This document shows, piece after piece, positions 1 through 9,047 of a stretch of 38,994 nucleotides of DNA (positions within the stretch are counted from its first letter, which is position 1; every line of letters starts with the position of its first letter). The DNA lies in assembly GCA_028293425.1 (NCBI GenBank), contig JAQGOV010000265.1, positions 1-38,994 on the forward strand, in the 5' to 3' direction. The stretch is from Verrucomicrobiales bacterium. GTDB taxonomy: Bacteria > Verrucomicrobiota > Verrucomicrobiia > Limisphaerales > JAQGOV01. The translations under genes were made by a program, and so were the position numbers. Below the pieces are notes generated by a model. The model saw only the letters and a list, made by a program, of their open reading frames with translations, had not been told where the DNA came from and made no database searches.

Positions 1-262
1 TTTCGCGTCAATGTTCGGCTCTTTTGAACTTGAAACATATGAGGCGAAATCCTACCCCATTCCGCTTCTTCCCTTCTCTTTGCATCCTCTGCGGCCATGC
101 CTGCGTCTTTGCTGAAACCTCGGGCACTCCAGGGTCCCGCTCGTGCCGACGAAATCTAACCCTCTAGTGCCCTTCCCTCCCTCCTCAGTAGGGTTTCTGA
201 GTATTCCACTTCTGCTGATAAACCTGACACTGGGACACGTATCCAGACCCAGGAAGATTTTT

Positions 263-1093
263 ATGTTAAGAGACATTATCCGGCCCCTCACCACCCTAAA
301 GGAACCCAAACCTGAAACCCAGCGCTCCAGCGGCAGCAGCCCGGCCACCCCCGCTGGCTGCGCCGCGAAAATTACCGTGCTGCTCGCCGACGACCATAAC
401 ATCGTGCGCGAAGGCCTGCGCTTGCTCATCGAATCCGCAGCGGACATGCAGGTGGTTGCCGAGGCCGAAAATGGACGGCAGGCCCTCCAAAAGGTTATCG
501 AGCTGCGCCCGGATGTGGCCGTTCTGGATTTGGCCATGCCCATCCTCAATGGCCTGGAAGCTACCAAACAGATTCTCAAAGCAGCTCCTGAAACCAAAAT
601 CCTGATTTTGTCCTCTTACACCGATGAAGAACGCGTTCGGCAACTCGTTCACGAAGGCGCTCTCGGTTATCTGATCAAACAAAGCGCAGCCACCGACTTG
701 CTGAAAGCGATTCGTGAGACTCGCAAAGGAAACGCCTTTTTCAGCCCTTGCATCTCACGAAAAATGTTGGAACAAATGCGGGAGAATTTTGTCAACGGTG
801 GCTCGGTCCAAAGGAAGAGCAACACGCTCACCACTCGTGAAACCGAAGTGCTCCAGCTCATTGCCGAAGGCTATGCCAATAAACAGATGGCTGCTGAATT
901 GTGCATCAGCATCAAAACAGTGGAGAAGCATCGCCAGGCGGTCATGAACAAACTCAATATCCACGACGTCGCAGGCCTCACCCGCCACGCTATCGCAAAA
1001 GGCTTTACCATGCCCGTCTTCGACCCCGCTCAAGCACCGGCATTGAGAGCGGAAGATCCCCTTGTCTTTGAAGCCTCTCAAGCCCGGCCCTAA
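263..1093 (+). CDS. NarL/FixJ-family response regulator (REC + LuxR HTH)
   Basis: Two-component response regulator that would bind DNA after aspartate phosphorylation. The receiver domain spans about residues 37-155: acidic pair D43/D44 (LLADDH), phospho-acceptor D89 (AVLDLAMP), conserved Ser at ILSSY and K139 (YLIKQ). A LuxR-type helix-turn-helix follows at about 190-245 (LTTRETEVLQLIAEG ... ISIKTVEKHR). The frame is open back to an ATG at 143, but I place the start at ATG 263 because AGGAAG lies just upstream and the extra 40 residues are low-complexity and unlike the family. Even so, about 35 residues precede the receiver. No partner histidine kinase is in the window; it could lie left of position 1. 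Family call is firm; target genes are unknown. Confidence 0.93.
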   Translation: MLRDIIRPLTTLKEPKPETQRSSGSSPATPAGCAAKITVLLADDHNIVREGLRLLIESAADMQVVAEAENGRQALQKVIELRPDVAVLDLAMPILNGLEATKQILKAAPETKILILSSYTDEERVRQLVHEGALGYLIKQSAATDLLKAIRETRKGNAFFSPCISRKMLEQMRENFVNGGSVQRKSNTLTTRETEVLQLIAEGYANKQMAAELCISIKTVEKHRQAVMNKLNIHDVAGLTRHAIAKGFTMPVFDPAQAPALRAEDPLVFEASQARP

Positions 1094-1116
1094 GCCGATC
1101 GTAACGCGTCATCGGC
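1094..1116. other. weak hairpin between convergent genes
   Basis: Directly after the response-regulator stop, GCCGAT (1094-1099) can pair with ATCGGC (1111-1116) around an 11-nt loop. No T-tract follows on either strand, so it is at best a weak or factor-assisted terminator. Confidence 0.25.
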
Positions 1117-1165
1117 GCTCCTGTGTCTAAATCGACTTATAACCCACCCGCAACCAGGTGCTGCC

Positions 1166-2437
1166 TCATTCCGGGTCTCCTTCCGTCATCCAATTCAGAA
1201 AAAGGATGAAATAATCGTCGTAATCCACTTGGCCGTCGCCGGTGATGTCAGCCAACGGCTCGTAGGTGTAGAAGTTATTTCCGAGCACGGAATAATCCTG
1301 GAAGTTAATCAGGTTGTTTCCGGTGAGATCCCCGCCTCGCAGGTAATGATCGGTGGCATCGCTCCAGCCTGGCGCGCCATCCGAGATGAAGTTCGCTATC
1401 GCGTGTCCATTCGCATCCAAGGTCACTGGCATTGTCTCGCGGAGAGACCACGCGGTCTTCGCACTGATGGCTTGGGTCCCTGCCGGAACGTCCGTCAGCA
1501 CATAGTTGGCGGTGTCACCGATGAACGCGAGATTTAGGTTCCAGGTCTTGGTGGCAGTGCCCCCGGTTGCGACGAAAGTAACCATTCGGTTCCCTCCGAT
1601 AAAGCCTTCGGATTGAACAGAGCCGACGACTTGTGCCTGGTTAACGCAGAGGGTGAAAGTGGAGGTCGTCGTCTGCACGAGGTCAGAAGCGGTCACGATC
1701 GCAGTCCAGGTGCCGTTGCCTGCGGCTGGTGTTACTGCCCAGGTGTAGTTGAACGTGCCAGCGGGATTCTCGTCCACGAAAGCGGCCATGGCTGTGTCAG
1801 GACCTTTAGATAGCAGGATGCCTGGATGCCCATCCATCAGGTTGCAGTTATCGCTGGCCTGCACGGAGATGTTGACAACACCCTCCAGGATGGCGGCCGA
1901 GCAGTTCTTCACATCGACCCCAGCTCGGGTGGCAATGATGCCGCTGATCACAGGCGCTTGATCATCGATTCGCGTGTGGTAAACAACCGAAGCGAAATTG
2001 CCGCACGCATCGGTGGCGGTCACGGTAATGGTCACATTGCAGGGATCGCCGGTGGTCGCCACGGTCTTAACAGGAGTTCCAGAGCAGTTGTCAGTCGCGG
2101 TGGTGGCAGCCAGCGCGGCTCCTTCTGCATCGAGCAAACTTGCGTAGCGGCTTGCGATTGCCCCTGCCAGCACCACAGGCTTCGTGGTGTCATTCACGAC
2201 AATCGTTTGACTGGCAGAGCTGGTGTTGCCACTTGCGTCCGCCGCCCGGTAGGTGCGTGTGATAGTGTAATGATTCAGGCAAACAATGCCCGAGATGACA
2301 TCACTGTCGTGCGTCACCACCACTGGCCCACTGCAATTGTCAGACACCACAACGGCAGCATCATCTGGGACTGGAACCTCGGACGGGCAAGAAACCGTTA
2401 GATTCCCAGGCCGGCCAGTGATGACGGGCGCGGTTGC
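1166..2437 (-). repeat. copy 1 of a diverged 1.27-kb duplication (HYR-dockerin tail)
   Basis: Encodes residues about 1207-1629 of the large HYR protein. It is co-linear with 6978-8249, with equal length (about 423 codons), shared motifs in the same order (SDATDHYLRGGD, NFQDYSVLGNNF, DITGDGQVDYDDYFIL) and recognisable nucleotide similarity. Boundaries are estimated from the protein comparison. Confidence 0.8.
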
Positions 2438-5400
2438 GTCCACAACCATAATAACCTGGGCAGCGCTTGCGGAATTATGGCAAGCGTCCATTGCAGTCCA
2501 GGTCCGCGTGATGGAATAGTTATAATGCGCCGAGTGAGCTGGATTCGGATCCCGAGTGCTGGTTTCAACCAGCGTCACGCTGGGGTTGCTGTCGCACCCA
2601 TCCGTCGCGGTCACTACCGCGGGCATTGGCACACCGGCGCAATCCACGGTCGCATCGGCTGGTACGCCCACAAGCGCAGGCGCCGTGTTGTCGCGAACGG
2701 TTATGGATTGGGTGACTGGAAGCGAGACGTTCCCCGCTTTGTCAACCGCTGTCCAAGTCCGGGTAATCCTATAGGAGCCAGCGCAAGCACCCGGGGTAGT
2801 GGTGTCGCTGAAAGTAATGAGGGGGCCCGGGTCACAATTATCGGCAACACTTGGGGGCGTGAACACCGGGGTAGCTGGACATTCTATTGTGACATCAGTT
2901 CCCTGGCCGGTGAGCACGGGCTTGGTTTTATCTTTCACCGTAATTGTCTGGCTCGAGGTGGCGGTATTATGACAAACGTCGGTAGCGGTCCAAGTGCGTA
3001 GAATGGTGTAGTTGTAGTGCCCGATGTGTGCGCTATCTGGATCTTGAGTGCTCACCTCGTTGAAGGTGACGGAGGGAGCAGACCCGCAGCCATCCGTAGC
3101 GGATACCGAAGCAGGAGCAGGAACTGAGTTGCACTCCGCAGTCACGTCAGAGGGAATGCCGGCCATGACCGGGGGAGTGGAATCGTTGACCAAAATCGTT
3201 TGGCTACAACTCGTCACGTTTCCATGGGTGTCTGTAGCAGTCCAGGTTCTTGTGATGGTGTTGTTGCAGGAACTGCCCGGGTTGCTTTGAACTTCCCTAA
3301 AGACAACAGGCACATTTCCGTCGCAATTGTCCAGAGCTGTGACCACTGCTGGCTGGGGAACTAAAGCGATGCATTGATATGCTGCATTACCTGGACAACC
3401 CGCCATAACCGGAGGAACCAAATCCCTCACGGTCACAGTGCCTGAACGACTGGACTGATTTCCGTTCACGTCCAGGACTGTAAAGGTGACGGTATTCGGC
3501 CCAAGGTTTGCACACGTAAACTGATTGGGGCTGACGGCAAAGCCAGCAATGCCACAGTTGTCGCTGCTGCCATCGTTCAAATCGGCCGCAGTGATTGAGG
3601 CTTTGCCGTCACCGCCCAGATCGATAGTAACATTTTTGCATTGGGCAACGGGAGCCTCGTTGTCTGTAACCTTGACACTGAATCCGCAATTAAAAGTTCC
3701 ACCTTGGCCATCGGTAATTGCACAGACCACAGGAGTGGTTCCGACGGAGAATGTGCCGGGAGTGGTTACCACGACGCCATTGGTTCGGCAGACTATGGCG
3801 CCTGCGCTGCAACCATCTATTGGCGGCAGAACCCAATCCACGGCCGCCCGGGAACATTGACCAGGGTCTACATTGAAAGCAAGGTTGCCGGGGCAGGCAA
3901 AATCGAACGTTTCTGTCTCGACTACAACTTGATCGATCAAGGCGCTGGCAATTCCTGCGGTGATGACCACTTTTTCCGCCCCAGGATTGGGCGGGTCTAA
4001 TCTCCACAAGCTCTTTGCAACTGTCCAATGACCGCCAAAAGCGGTCGTTTCCACAATTCGTTCTTCCGCACTGACCAGAACCGCTCCAGGAATGGAGATG
4101 CTGGCATTCTCGTTGTAAACGCCGTCGCGGTATTGGGTGACTTGCACCTGCACATATTCGTGGGAGCTTGCCCGAACTGATGTGCCATTGGAGATCGTGA
4201 ACGTGGCGCTGCCGAGCATCCCCAAATCCCAAATGCCTTGGCGGCATCCAAGGAATGCATCCGAATCGATATATCCATAACTGAACGGACCCAACTCAAT
4301 GACCGCATTGGAAATGCCAAACCCATTGGTCACTCGTTCAGCTGCCAATGAGGCCCGGTCCCCGGATTCACTGAAGGCCCATTGCTGGAAAGTCGCACCC
4401 GGCTTGCCTCGCCAGCAGGGAGCAAATTCCGCCAAGTCGCCTGAAAAATCAATAACCCTGACCTGAAATGCACAAGGGCTGGAAACGTTGCCCGCATCAT
4501 CGAGAGCAACGCAGGAAACGGTGGTGGAGCCCGGAGGGAAAATGGATCCAGAAGGAGGGGTGCAGACGGCAGTGGCTCCGGAGCAAGCGTCCTGCACGCT
4601 TGGGGAAAAGGTTACAACAGCACCGCAAAGGGAAGGGTTCTTGGCTGTTATGATATCGGCTGGGCACACAATGGTGGGTGCTTCCTTATCATTCACTGTC
4701 ACGCTGAATGAGCAGGTTTCTGTGCCCCCTAAAAGATCGGTAGCCTGGCAAATAACCGGTGTTGTCCCCACTGGGAATGTGCTTGGATTAGAAACTGCCA
4801 CTCCATTTGTGCGGCAGACTACACTTGTCATGGTGCAGCTATCCACGAAAGGCATTGCCCAGCTTACGCCGGATTTCGAACATTTACTGGCGTCGGCGTC
4901 CAAAGTTTGATTACCGGGACACGCAAAATTGACTGCAAGTGTCTCAACTACCACTTGTTCCAAAAGTGTGCTGTTAGTCCCTGCCGTAATAAGGACCTGG
5001 GCCGGTCCGGATCTGAAAGGATCCAACTTCCAGACAGACTTTTCGACAACCCACAATCCGCCAAAGGTTGTGGTTTCCAAAGTCTGCTGCTGCTGGGAGA
5101 GGAGCGTGGCACCGGGAATTGAAACTGAGGCATTCTGGTTATACAGCCCATCCCGATACTGAGTGACCTGCACCTGCGCGTATTTGGACAAAGCAACAGG
5201 AGCATTGGGAACGCTCAAAGTCAGAGCGCCAAGCTTCCCCATGTCCCAAATCCCCTGACGACAGCCCAGAAAGGGATCGTCATTGATATAATCCGCACTA
5301 TAAATTCCCGGGGCAAGGTTGCCAATTGGAGTCCCATAAGCGTTTGTGATCAACTCAGCCGGAATGGAAGCAGGATTGTTCGAGACACCAAACGTCCATT

Positions 5401-6055
5401 GTTGAAAGGTGCTGCCTGCCTGACCTCGCCAGCAAGGTCGGAAATTAGGCAAATCGCCATCGTCCTCGAGAGCGATACGGGTGTCTACAACCACTTGATC
5501 GATCAGCAGACCCTTGGTGATGTCACCCTGGATCAGAATGGTTTCCGCGTTAGAGCCCGACGCGGCAAGCCAGACTGACTGGAGCGTTTTCCACATCCCG
5601 GGAGCGGCCACCTCGTTTGTGATGAATTTGTAACTAACTAATGTGGCACCGGCCAACGAAAGCACTGGCGGCCGGTACACGAGTGAATCCTCAAAGTAAG
5701 TAACCTGCAATTGGACGTAAATCCAGGGACTCGGAGACGTGGCAAAGTTCGGGGTTACCACCGCCGCACTGCCATTCTGGCCTAGATCCCAAATTCCAGA
5801 CTTTGTGCCGAAGGAGGCAGGCTTCCAGCCCTTGGAAAACGCACCGGGTGAGAATGTGATTAGGGGCGTTCCATTAGGGTTATCGAACTCAAGAGCAATC
5901 GCGGGGTTATTGGAGGAGGCGAAGTTCCAACTCTGGTACGTTGTGCCACCCTTATTGCGCCAACAGGGCGCAAACGAATCATCCGCTCTTGTTACTTGCT
6001 CAAAGGCCGTTGCAGCCACAAAAAGGGCCAGAAAACACCAGGCTTTTATCTGCAT
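1166..6055 (-). CDS. giant secreted HYR-repeat protein with dockerin-like C-terminus
   Basis: A 1629-residue exported protein, probably cell-surface or extracellular. A signal peptide is visible at 1-24 (LALFVAATA core, cut near TRA-DD). A beta-rich module with signature GIWD(L/M)G occurs three times (about 28-193, 205-373, 544-715). HYR/Ig-like repeats of about 80 residues fill 374-536 and 716-1288, recognisable by CP..., (T/V)ATDxxGN and xQTIxVxDxTxPV motifs with paired cysteines. A conserved tail (1289-1629) ends in two calcium-loop-like segments, DLTGNNLINFQDY and DITGDGQVDYDDY, resembling a dockerin or EF-hand pair. No catalytic domain is recognised. HYR repeats are usually linked to adhesion, so a structural or binding role is inferred. 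It is the last gene of a three-gene minus-strand set. AAAGG about 9 nt before the ATG is a weak SD. Confidence 0.9.
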   Translation of the reverse strand: MQIKAWCFLALFVAATAFEQVTRADDSFAPCWRNKGGTTYQSWNFASSNNPAIALEFDNPNGTPLITFSPGAFSKGWKPASFGTKSGIWDLGQNGSAAVVTPNFATSPSPWIYVQLQVTYFEDSLVYRPPVLSLAGATLVSYKFITNEVAAPGMWKTLQSVWLAASGSNAETILIQGDITKGLLIDQVVVDTRIALEDDGDLPNFRPCWRGQAGSTFQQWTFGVSNNPASIPAELITNAYGTPIGNLAPGIYSADYINDDPFLGCRQGIWDMGKLGALTLSVPNAPVALSKYAQVQVTQYRDGLYNQNASVSIPGATLLSQQQQTLETTTFGGLWVVEKSVWKLDPFRSGPAQVLITAGTNSTLLEQVVVETLAVNFACPGNQTLDADASKCSKSGVSWAMPFVDSCTMTSVVCRTNGVAVSNPSTFPVGTTPVICQATDLLGGTETCSFSVTVNDKEAPTIVCPADIITAKNPSLCGAVVTFSPSVQDACSGATAVCTPPSGSIFPPGSTTVSCVALDDAGNVSSPCAFQVRVIDFSGDLAEFAPCWRGKPGATFQQWAFSESGDRASLAAERVTNGFGISNAVIELGPFSYGYIDSDAFLGCRQGIWDLGMLGSATFTISNGTSVRASSHEYVQVQVTQYRDGVYNENASISIPGAVLVSAEERIVETTAFGGHWTVAKSLWRLDPPNPGAEKVVITAGIASALIDQVVVETETFDFACPGNLAFNVDPGQCSRAAVDWVLPPIDGCSAGAIVCRTNGVVVTTPGTFSVGTTPVVCAITDGQGGTFNCGFSVKVTDNEAPVAQCKNVTIDLGGDGKASITAADLNDGSSDNCGIAGFAVSPNQFTCANLGPNTVTFTVLDVNGNQSSRSGTVTVRDLVPPVMAGCPGNAAYQCIALVPQPAVVTALDNCDGNVPVVFREVQSNPGSSCNNTITRTWTATDTHGNVTSCSQTILVNDSTPPVMAGIPSDVTAECNSVPAPASVSATDGCGSAPSVTFNEVSTQDPDSAHIGHYNYTILRTWTATDVCHNTATSSQTITVKDKTKPVLTGQGTDVTIECPATPVFTPPSVADNCDPGPLITFSDTTTPGACAGSYRITRTWTAVDKAGNVSLPVTQSITVRDNTAPALVGVPADATVDCAGVPMPAVVTATDGCDSNPSVTLVETSTRDPNPAHSAHYNYSITRTWTAMDACHNSASAAQVIMVVDATAPVITGRPGNLTVSCPSEVPVPDDAAVVVSDNCSGPVVVTHDSDVISGIVCLNHYTITRTYRAADASGNTSSASQTIVVNDTTKPVVLAGAIASRYASLLDAEGAALAATTATDNCSGTPVKTVATTGDPCNVTITVTATDACGNFASVVYHTRIDDQAPVISGIIATRAGVDVKNCSAAILEGVVNISVQASDNCNLMDGHPGILLSKGPDTAMAAFVDENPAGTFNYTWAVTPAAGNGTWTAIVTASDLVQTTTSTFTLCVNQAQVVGSVQSEGFIGGNRMVTFVATGGTATKTWNLNLAFIGDTANYVLTDVPAGTQAISAKTAWSLRETMPVTLDANGHAIANFISDGAPGWSDATDHYLRGGDLTGNNLINFQDYSVLGNNFYTYEPLADITGDGQVDYDDYFILFLNWMTEGDPE

Positions 6056-6081
6056 AGTCTATCGCCTTTCTACTGTAGCGG

Positions 6082-6107
6082 TCCACCGTGCTCAGGACTC
6101 CGGTGGA
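6082..6107. other. 7-bp hairpin upstream of the giant HYR gene
   Basis: TCCACCG (6082-6088) pairs perfectly with CGGTGGA (6101-6107) around a 12-nt loop, in the 80-bp gap between two minus-strand genes and about 27 nt before the ATG at 6055. No T-run follows on the minus strand, so it is not a standard intrinsic terminator. It may be an mRNA processing or stabilising element. Confidence 0.4.
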
Positions 6108-6135
6108 TCAGGGAAATAAATCTTTCTTCCTCGGG

Positions 6136-6942
6136 TTAAGGGTGCCTCAGGCGGAAGAAGAGAGTCCCTTCCTTTTGCATCGTGACAACCAAATGGTCCC
6201 CAATCACCTGTGGCTGCCCGCCGACCGGAGCCCAGCCTTTGGATTGTTCCAACCGAGGGTTTGCCTCCAACTGCCAACCAAGAGTGCCAGCAACTGGCCA
6301 TGATACTTCGACACTATTGCTTCCTTTAACCGCGCTTTGGATGCTCAATGTCGGGGGCACCACGATTGGGATGGGCGTTTCCAGGGAGACTTTATCGATG
6401 AGAGCACCATTACCAGGGCTGGTCACAACCACGGAATCTGCGGAAGCGCCAACATCAATCATCCAGTGCGTCTCGTCCGTAACCCAATTGCCGATGGACC
6501 CTGACATCAGATAGGCTTGGGAACGGTTGGCTAACCGGGCACCCGGCACGTCCACAGTGGCCAATGTTCCGTAAATGCCTCCATCATACCATTGTGTGAC
6601 CCGGACCGTTATTTCGTGGGATGCAGTGGCAGGGCCGGTTTGGTCAGACCACTTGCTCAGGGTAACGGTGCCCTTACGCCCCAGGTCCCAAATCCCTTTT
6701 TCCGTACCGAGCATCGAGTCCTGCTCAAACCAGCCAGAGGCAAACTGGCCTTGCTGAACGGTGGCACGTGCCTCTTCGAAGTTGGACGAGGTCACCTCAG
6801 GACCAGCGGGATTCGCATTTGAACTGAATGGCCATTCTCGGACAACAACCGCGGATTGTGCCTGAAGCGATCCAGTCAACCATCCCAGCGCCAATCCGAG
6901 CGCCGCCAGCGTCTTCTTAGTATGCTTCATAATGCATTTCAT
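6136..6942 (-). CDS. secreted protein with one GIWDLG module and FRLR-type C-terminus
   Basis: Exported protein of about 268 residues with no recognised enzymatic domain. After a basic start (MKCIMKHTKK) comes a hydrophobic signal (LAALGLALGWLTGSLQA, cut near AQS). The body contains one copy of the module seen three times in the downstream giant gene: GIWDLG, VRVTQWYDGGIYG, VDVPGARL, then GALIDKVSLET. The last 75 residues look like the beta-sandwich tail common in verrucomicrobial and planctomycetal exported proteins (W.LEANP ... FFRLRHP). The frame is open to 7005, but that start overlaps the upstream gene; ATG 6942 or ATG 6930 fits the signal peptide better. It sits 35 bp after one HYR gene and 80 bp before the other, so co-expression is likely. 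Confidence 0.82.
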   Translation of the reverse strand: MKCIMKHTKKTLAALGLALGWLTGSLQAQSAVVVREWPFSSNANPAGPEVTSSNFEEARATVQQGQFASGWFEQDSMLGTEKGIWDLGRKGTVTLSKWSDQTGPATASHEITVRVTQWYDGGIYGTLATVDVPGARLANRSQAYLMSGSIGNWVTDETHWMIDVGASADSVVVTSPGNGALIDKVSLETPIPIVVPPTLSIQSAVKGSNSVEVSWPVAGTLGWQLEANPRLEQSKGWAPVGGQPQVIGDHLVVTMQKEGTLFFRLRHP

Positions 6943-6977
6943 TTGGTTTGTGGCTGTTCCTCGTGCATTCGTGGTTC

Positions 6978-8249
6978 TCATTGAGGATCGCCGGCTGTCA
7001 GCCAATTCAGGACGAGAATAAAGTAATCATCGTAATCCACCTGGCCATCGCCTGTGATGTCCGCAATGGTGTTGAAGCTGAAAAAGTTATTTCCAAGCAC
7101 CGAGTAATCCTGGAAATTGATGATGTTATTCCCCGAGAAATCACCTCCACGCAAGTAATGATCCGTCGCATCGCTCCAGCCTGCTGTCCCGTCTGAGATG
7201 AAATTAGCCGTGGCTTGCCCATTCAAATCAAAGGTGACTGGCAGTTTCTCACGCAAGGACCAAACGGTCTTGGCACTGATGCCTGTGGTGCCGGAGGGAA
7301 CATCCGTGAGGACGTAGTTAGCCATCTCACCCACGAAAGCTAAATTCAAATTCCAAATCTTGTTTGAAACTCCACCAGTCGCTGCGAACGTTACAACGCG
7401 GTTCCCGCCGCTGAAACCTTGAGATTGCACCAAACCAGTCACTTGCGCTCTGTTCACGCAGAGAGTGAAGTTTGAGGTAGCGGTCTGACATTGGTCAGCC
7501 GCGTTTATAGTGGCTGTCCACGTCCCGTTCGCAGTGGCCGGTGTGATAGGCCATGTGTAATTAAAAGTCCCAAGGGGGCTTTCATTCACAAAATCGGCAG
7601 ATGCCATCTCTAGCCCATTAGCCAGCGTTACGCTGGGATGGCCATCAACTAGATTACAAATGTGATTGGCCTGCACGGAAATGTTGACCATGCCCTGCTG
7701 AATGTTTACGGCACAATTCTTTGCGTCGAGCCCTCCCACGGCCGCACTCACGCTGCTGATAACTGGGGATTGGTTGTTGATTTGGGCGTGGTAAACAACT
7801 GTGTCCGAGTTGCCGCATGCATCCGTAGCGGTCACACTGATGATTGCATTGCAGGGACTCCCTGTTGTTGCAACTGTCTTCAATGGTGTTCCGGAACAAT
7901 TGTCGGTCGCGGTAGTGGCAGCCAACGCGGCTGCTTCTGCCTCGCTTTGGCTTGGGTAACAAACCGCGATGGTCCCAGCCACAACAACGGGTTTGATTGT
8001 GTCGTTCACCACGATAGTTTGGCTGGCAGAACTGCTGTTGCCGGAAGAGTCCGCAACATGGTAAGTGCGAGTAATCGTATAGCGGTTTTGGCAAACGGCG
8101 CTCGAAATCACATCGTTGTCATGCGTTACAGTCAACGTGCCACCGCAATTATCGGTTGCGACCACCGCCGCGTCGTTCGCCGCAGGCACTTCGGATGGAC
8201 AGGACACCGTGATATTTGCGGGAATGCTTGAGATAACCGGCGCTTCGAG
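6978..8249 (-). repeat. copy 2 of a diverged 1.27-kb duplication (HYR-dockerin tail)
   Basis: Counterpart of 1166-2437, encoding the C-terminal 423 residues of the upstream HYR protein. Both copies remain in frame and intact; protein identity looks clearly above half by eye, not computed. Confidence 0.8.
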
Positions 8250-9047
8250 GTCCTTCACTACTACTTTTTGCGTGCATGTCGCCTGGTTCCCGCCCGTACC
8301 CGTGGCTGTCCAGGTAACCATAGTCTCACCCTTTGGGAACTGACTTGGAGCGTTGTTTATCACACTTGTTCCGGGGCCGGTTTCACTGGCAACCGGGGTC
8401 CCCAAACTTACTCCCGTGGCGTAGCATTGGCCTGGATCTGTTGGAACATTCGTCAAGTCCGGAGGGCAGGTAATAGAAAGAGGTGCGGTTACACTATACT
8501 GGAAGAGTGTCGCCCGGGTAGAGACTTCAAAATCGCCGCAATCCAGGCATGTGCCGCTGTTCCCGAATATTTCTGGGCCGCCACCGGAACTCCATGCCCC
8601 AAAAATATATTTAACGGTCGTGCCCGCTGGTTGGGCAGGAATTATCCCCCCGACCACATCCACCAGATGCTGTTTTCCATCGCTGAAGGTGCATAAATAG
8701 GTTCCTTGTGCTATTCGAGTGCTCCCCGAGCCCACTCCGAAACTCCCTGCGGGACGGGAGCCATCGGTTGTGTAGTAGACTACGGTGTGGTCTGTGGAAA
8801 ACTGGTATTCTACTTTCCAGCGCAGGTTTACCGCCTGGCTCGGAGAAGGACTTGCCACATCCAGATAGGGATCCGTTCCACAGCCGGGAACATTGCTCGT
8901 CCGCTCGTGGTAAACATAGTTAGCGAAGGCATGCACTCGCGGGGCCGTTCCCAGCAAGGCGATCATAATTGTTGCGATCGAAATCCCTTTCCAACCCACT
9001 CCGAACTTCCGGAACTCACGATTAAAACATTTCTGCTTGTCATGCAT
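6978..9047 (-). CDS. secreted HYR-repeat protein with dockerin-like C-terminus
   Basis: An exported protein of 689 residues. The start at ATG 9047 is set by a good SD (AGGGAG, 7-nt spacer); an upstream in-frame codon at 9065 is less likely. A long basic N-terminus precedes a hydrophobic signal (ISIATIMIALLGTAPRVHA). Next is an N-terminal domain of about 140 residues of unknown family containing VYYTTDGSRPAGS. Two HYR repeats follow, then the same 423-residue C-terminal block as the giant protein at 1166-6055, ending in FSGNNIINFQDY and DITGDGQVDYDDY loops. It is the first gene of the three-gene set. A surface or matrix role is inferred from HYR repeats; no catalytic motif is seen. Confidence 0.9.
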   Translation of the reverse strand: MHDKQKCFNREFRKFGVGWKGISIATIMIALLGTAPRVHAFANYVYHERTSNVPGCGTDPYLDVASPSPSQAVNLRWKVEYQFSTDHTVVYYTTDGSRPAGSFGVGSGSTRIAQGTYLCTFSDGKQHLVDVVGGIIPAQPAGTTVKYIFGAWSSGGGPEIFGNSGTCLDCGDFEVSTRATLFQYSVTAPLSITCPPDLTNVPTDPGQCYATGVSLGTPVASETGPGTSVINNAPSQFPKGETMVTWTATGTGGNQATCTQKVVVKDLEAPVISSIPANITVSCPSEVPAANDAAVVATDNCGGTLTVTHDNDVISSAVCQNRYTITRTYHVADSSGNSSSASQTIVVNDTIKPVVVAGTIAVCYPSQSEAEAAALAATTATDNCSGTPLKTVATTGSPCNAIISVTATDACGNSDTVVYHAQINNQSPVISSVSAAVGGLDAKNCAVNIQQGMVNISVQANHICNLVDGHPSVTLANGLEMASADFVNESPLGTFNYTWPITPATANGTWTATINAADQCQTATSNFTLCVNRAQVTGLVQSQGFSGGNRVVTFAATGGVSNKIWNLNLAFVGEMANYVLTDVPSGTTGISAKTVWSLREKLPVTFDLNGQATANFISDGTAGWSDATDHYLRGGDFSGNNIINFQDYSVLGNNFFSFNTIADITGDGQVDYDDYFILVLNWLTAGDPQ

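Noticed and set aside
143-262. Longer N-terminus for the response regulator
   Set aside because: ATG 263 has AGGAAG upstream, and the added residues do not resemble the family.
1166-9047. HYR protein repeats as a CRISPR or satellite array
   Set aside because: The periodicity is at protein level, about 80 codons with diverged DNA; there are no short identical repeats with unique spacers.
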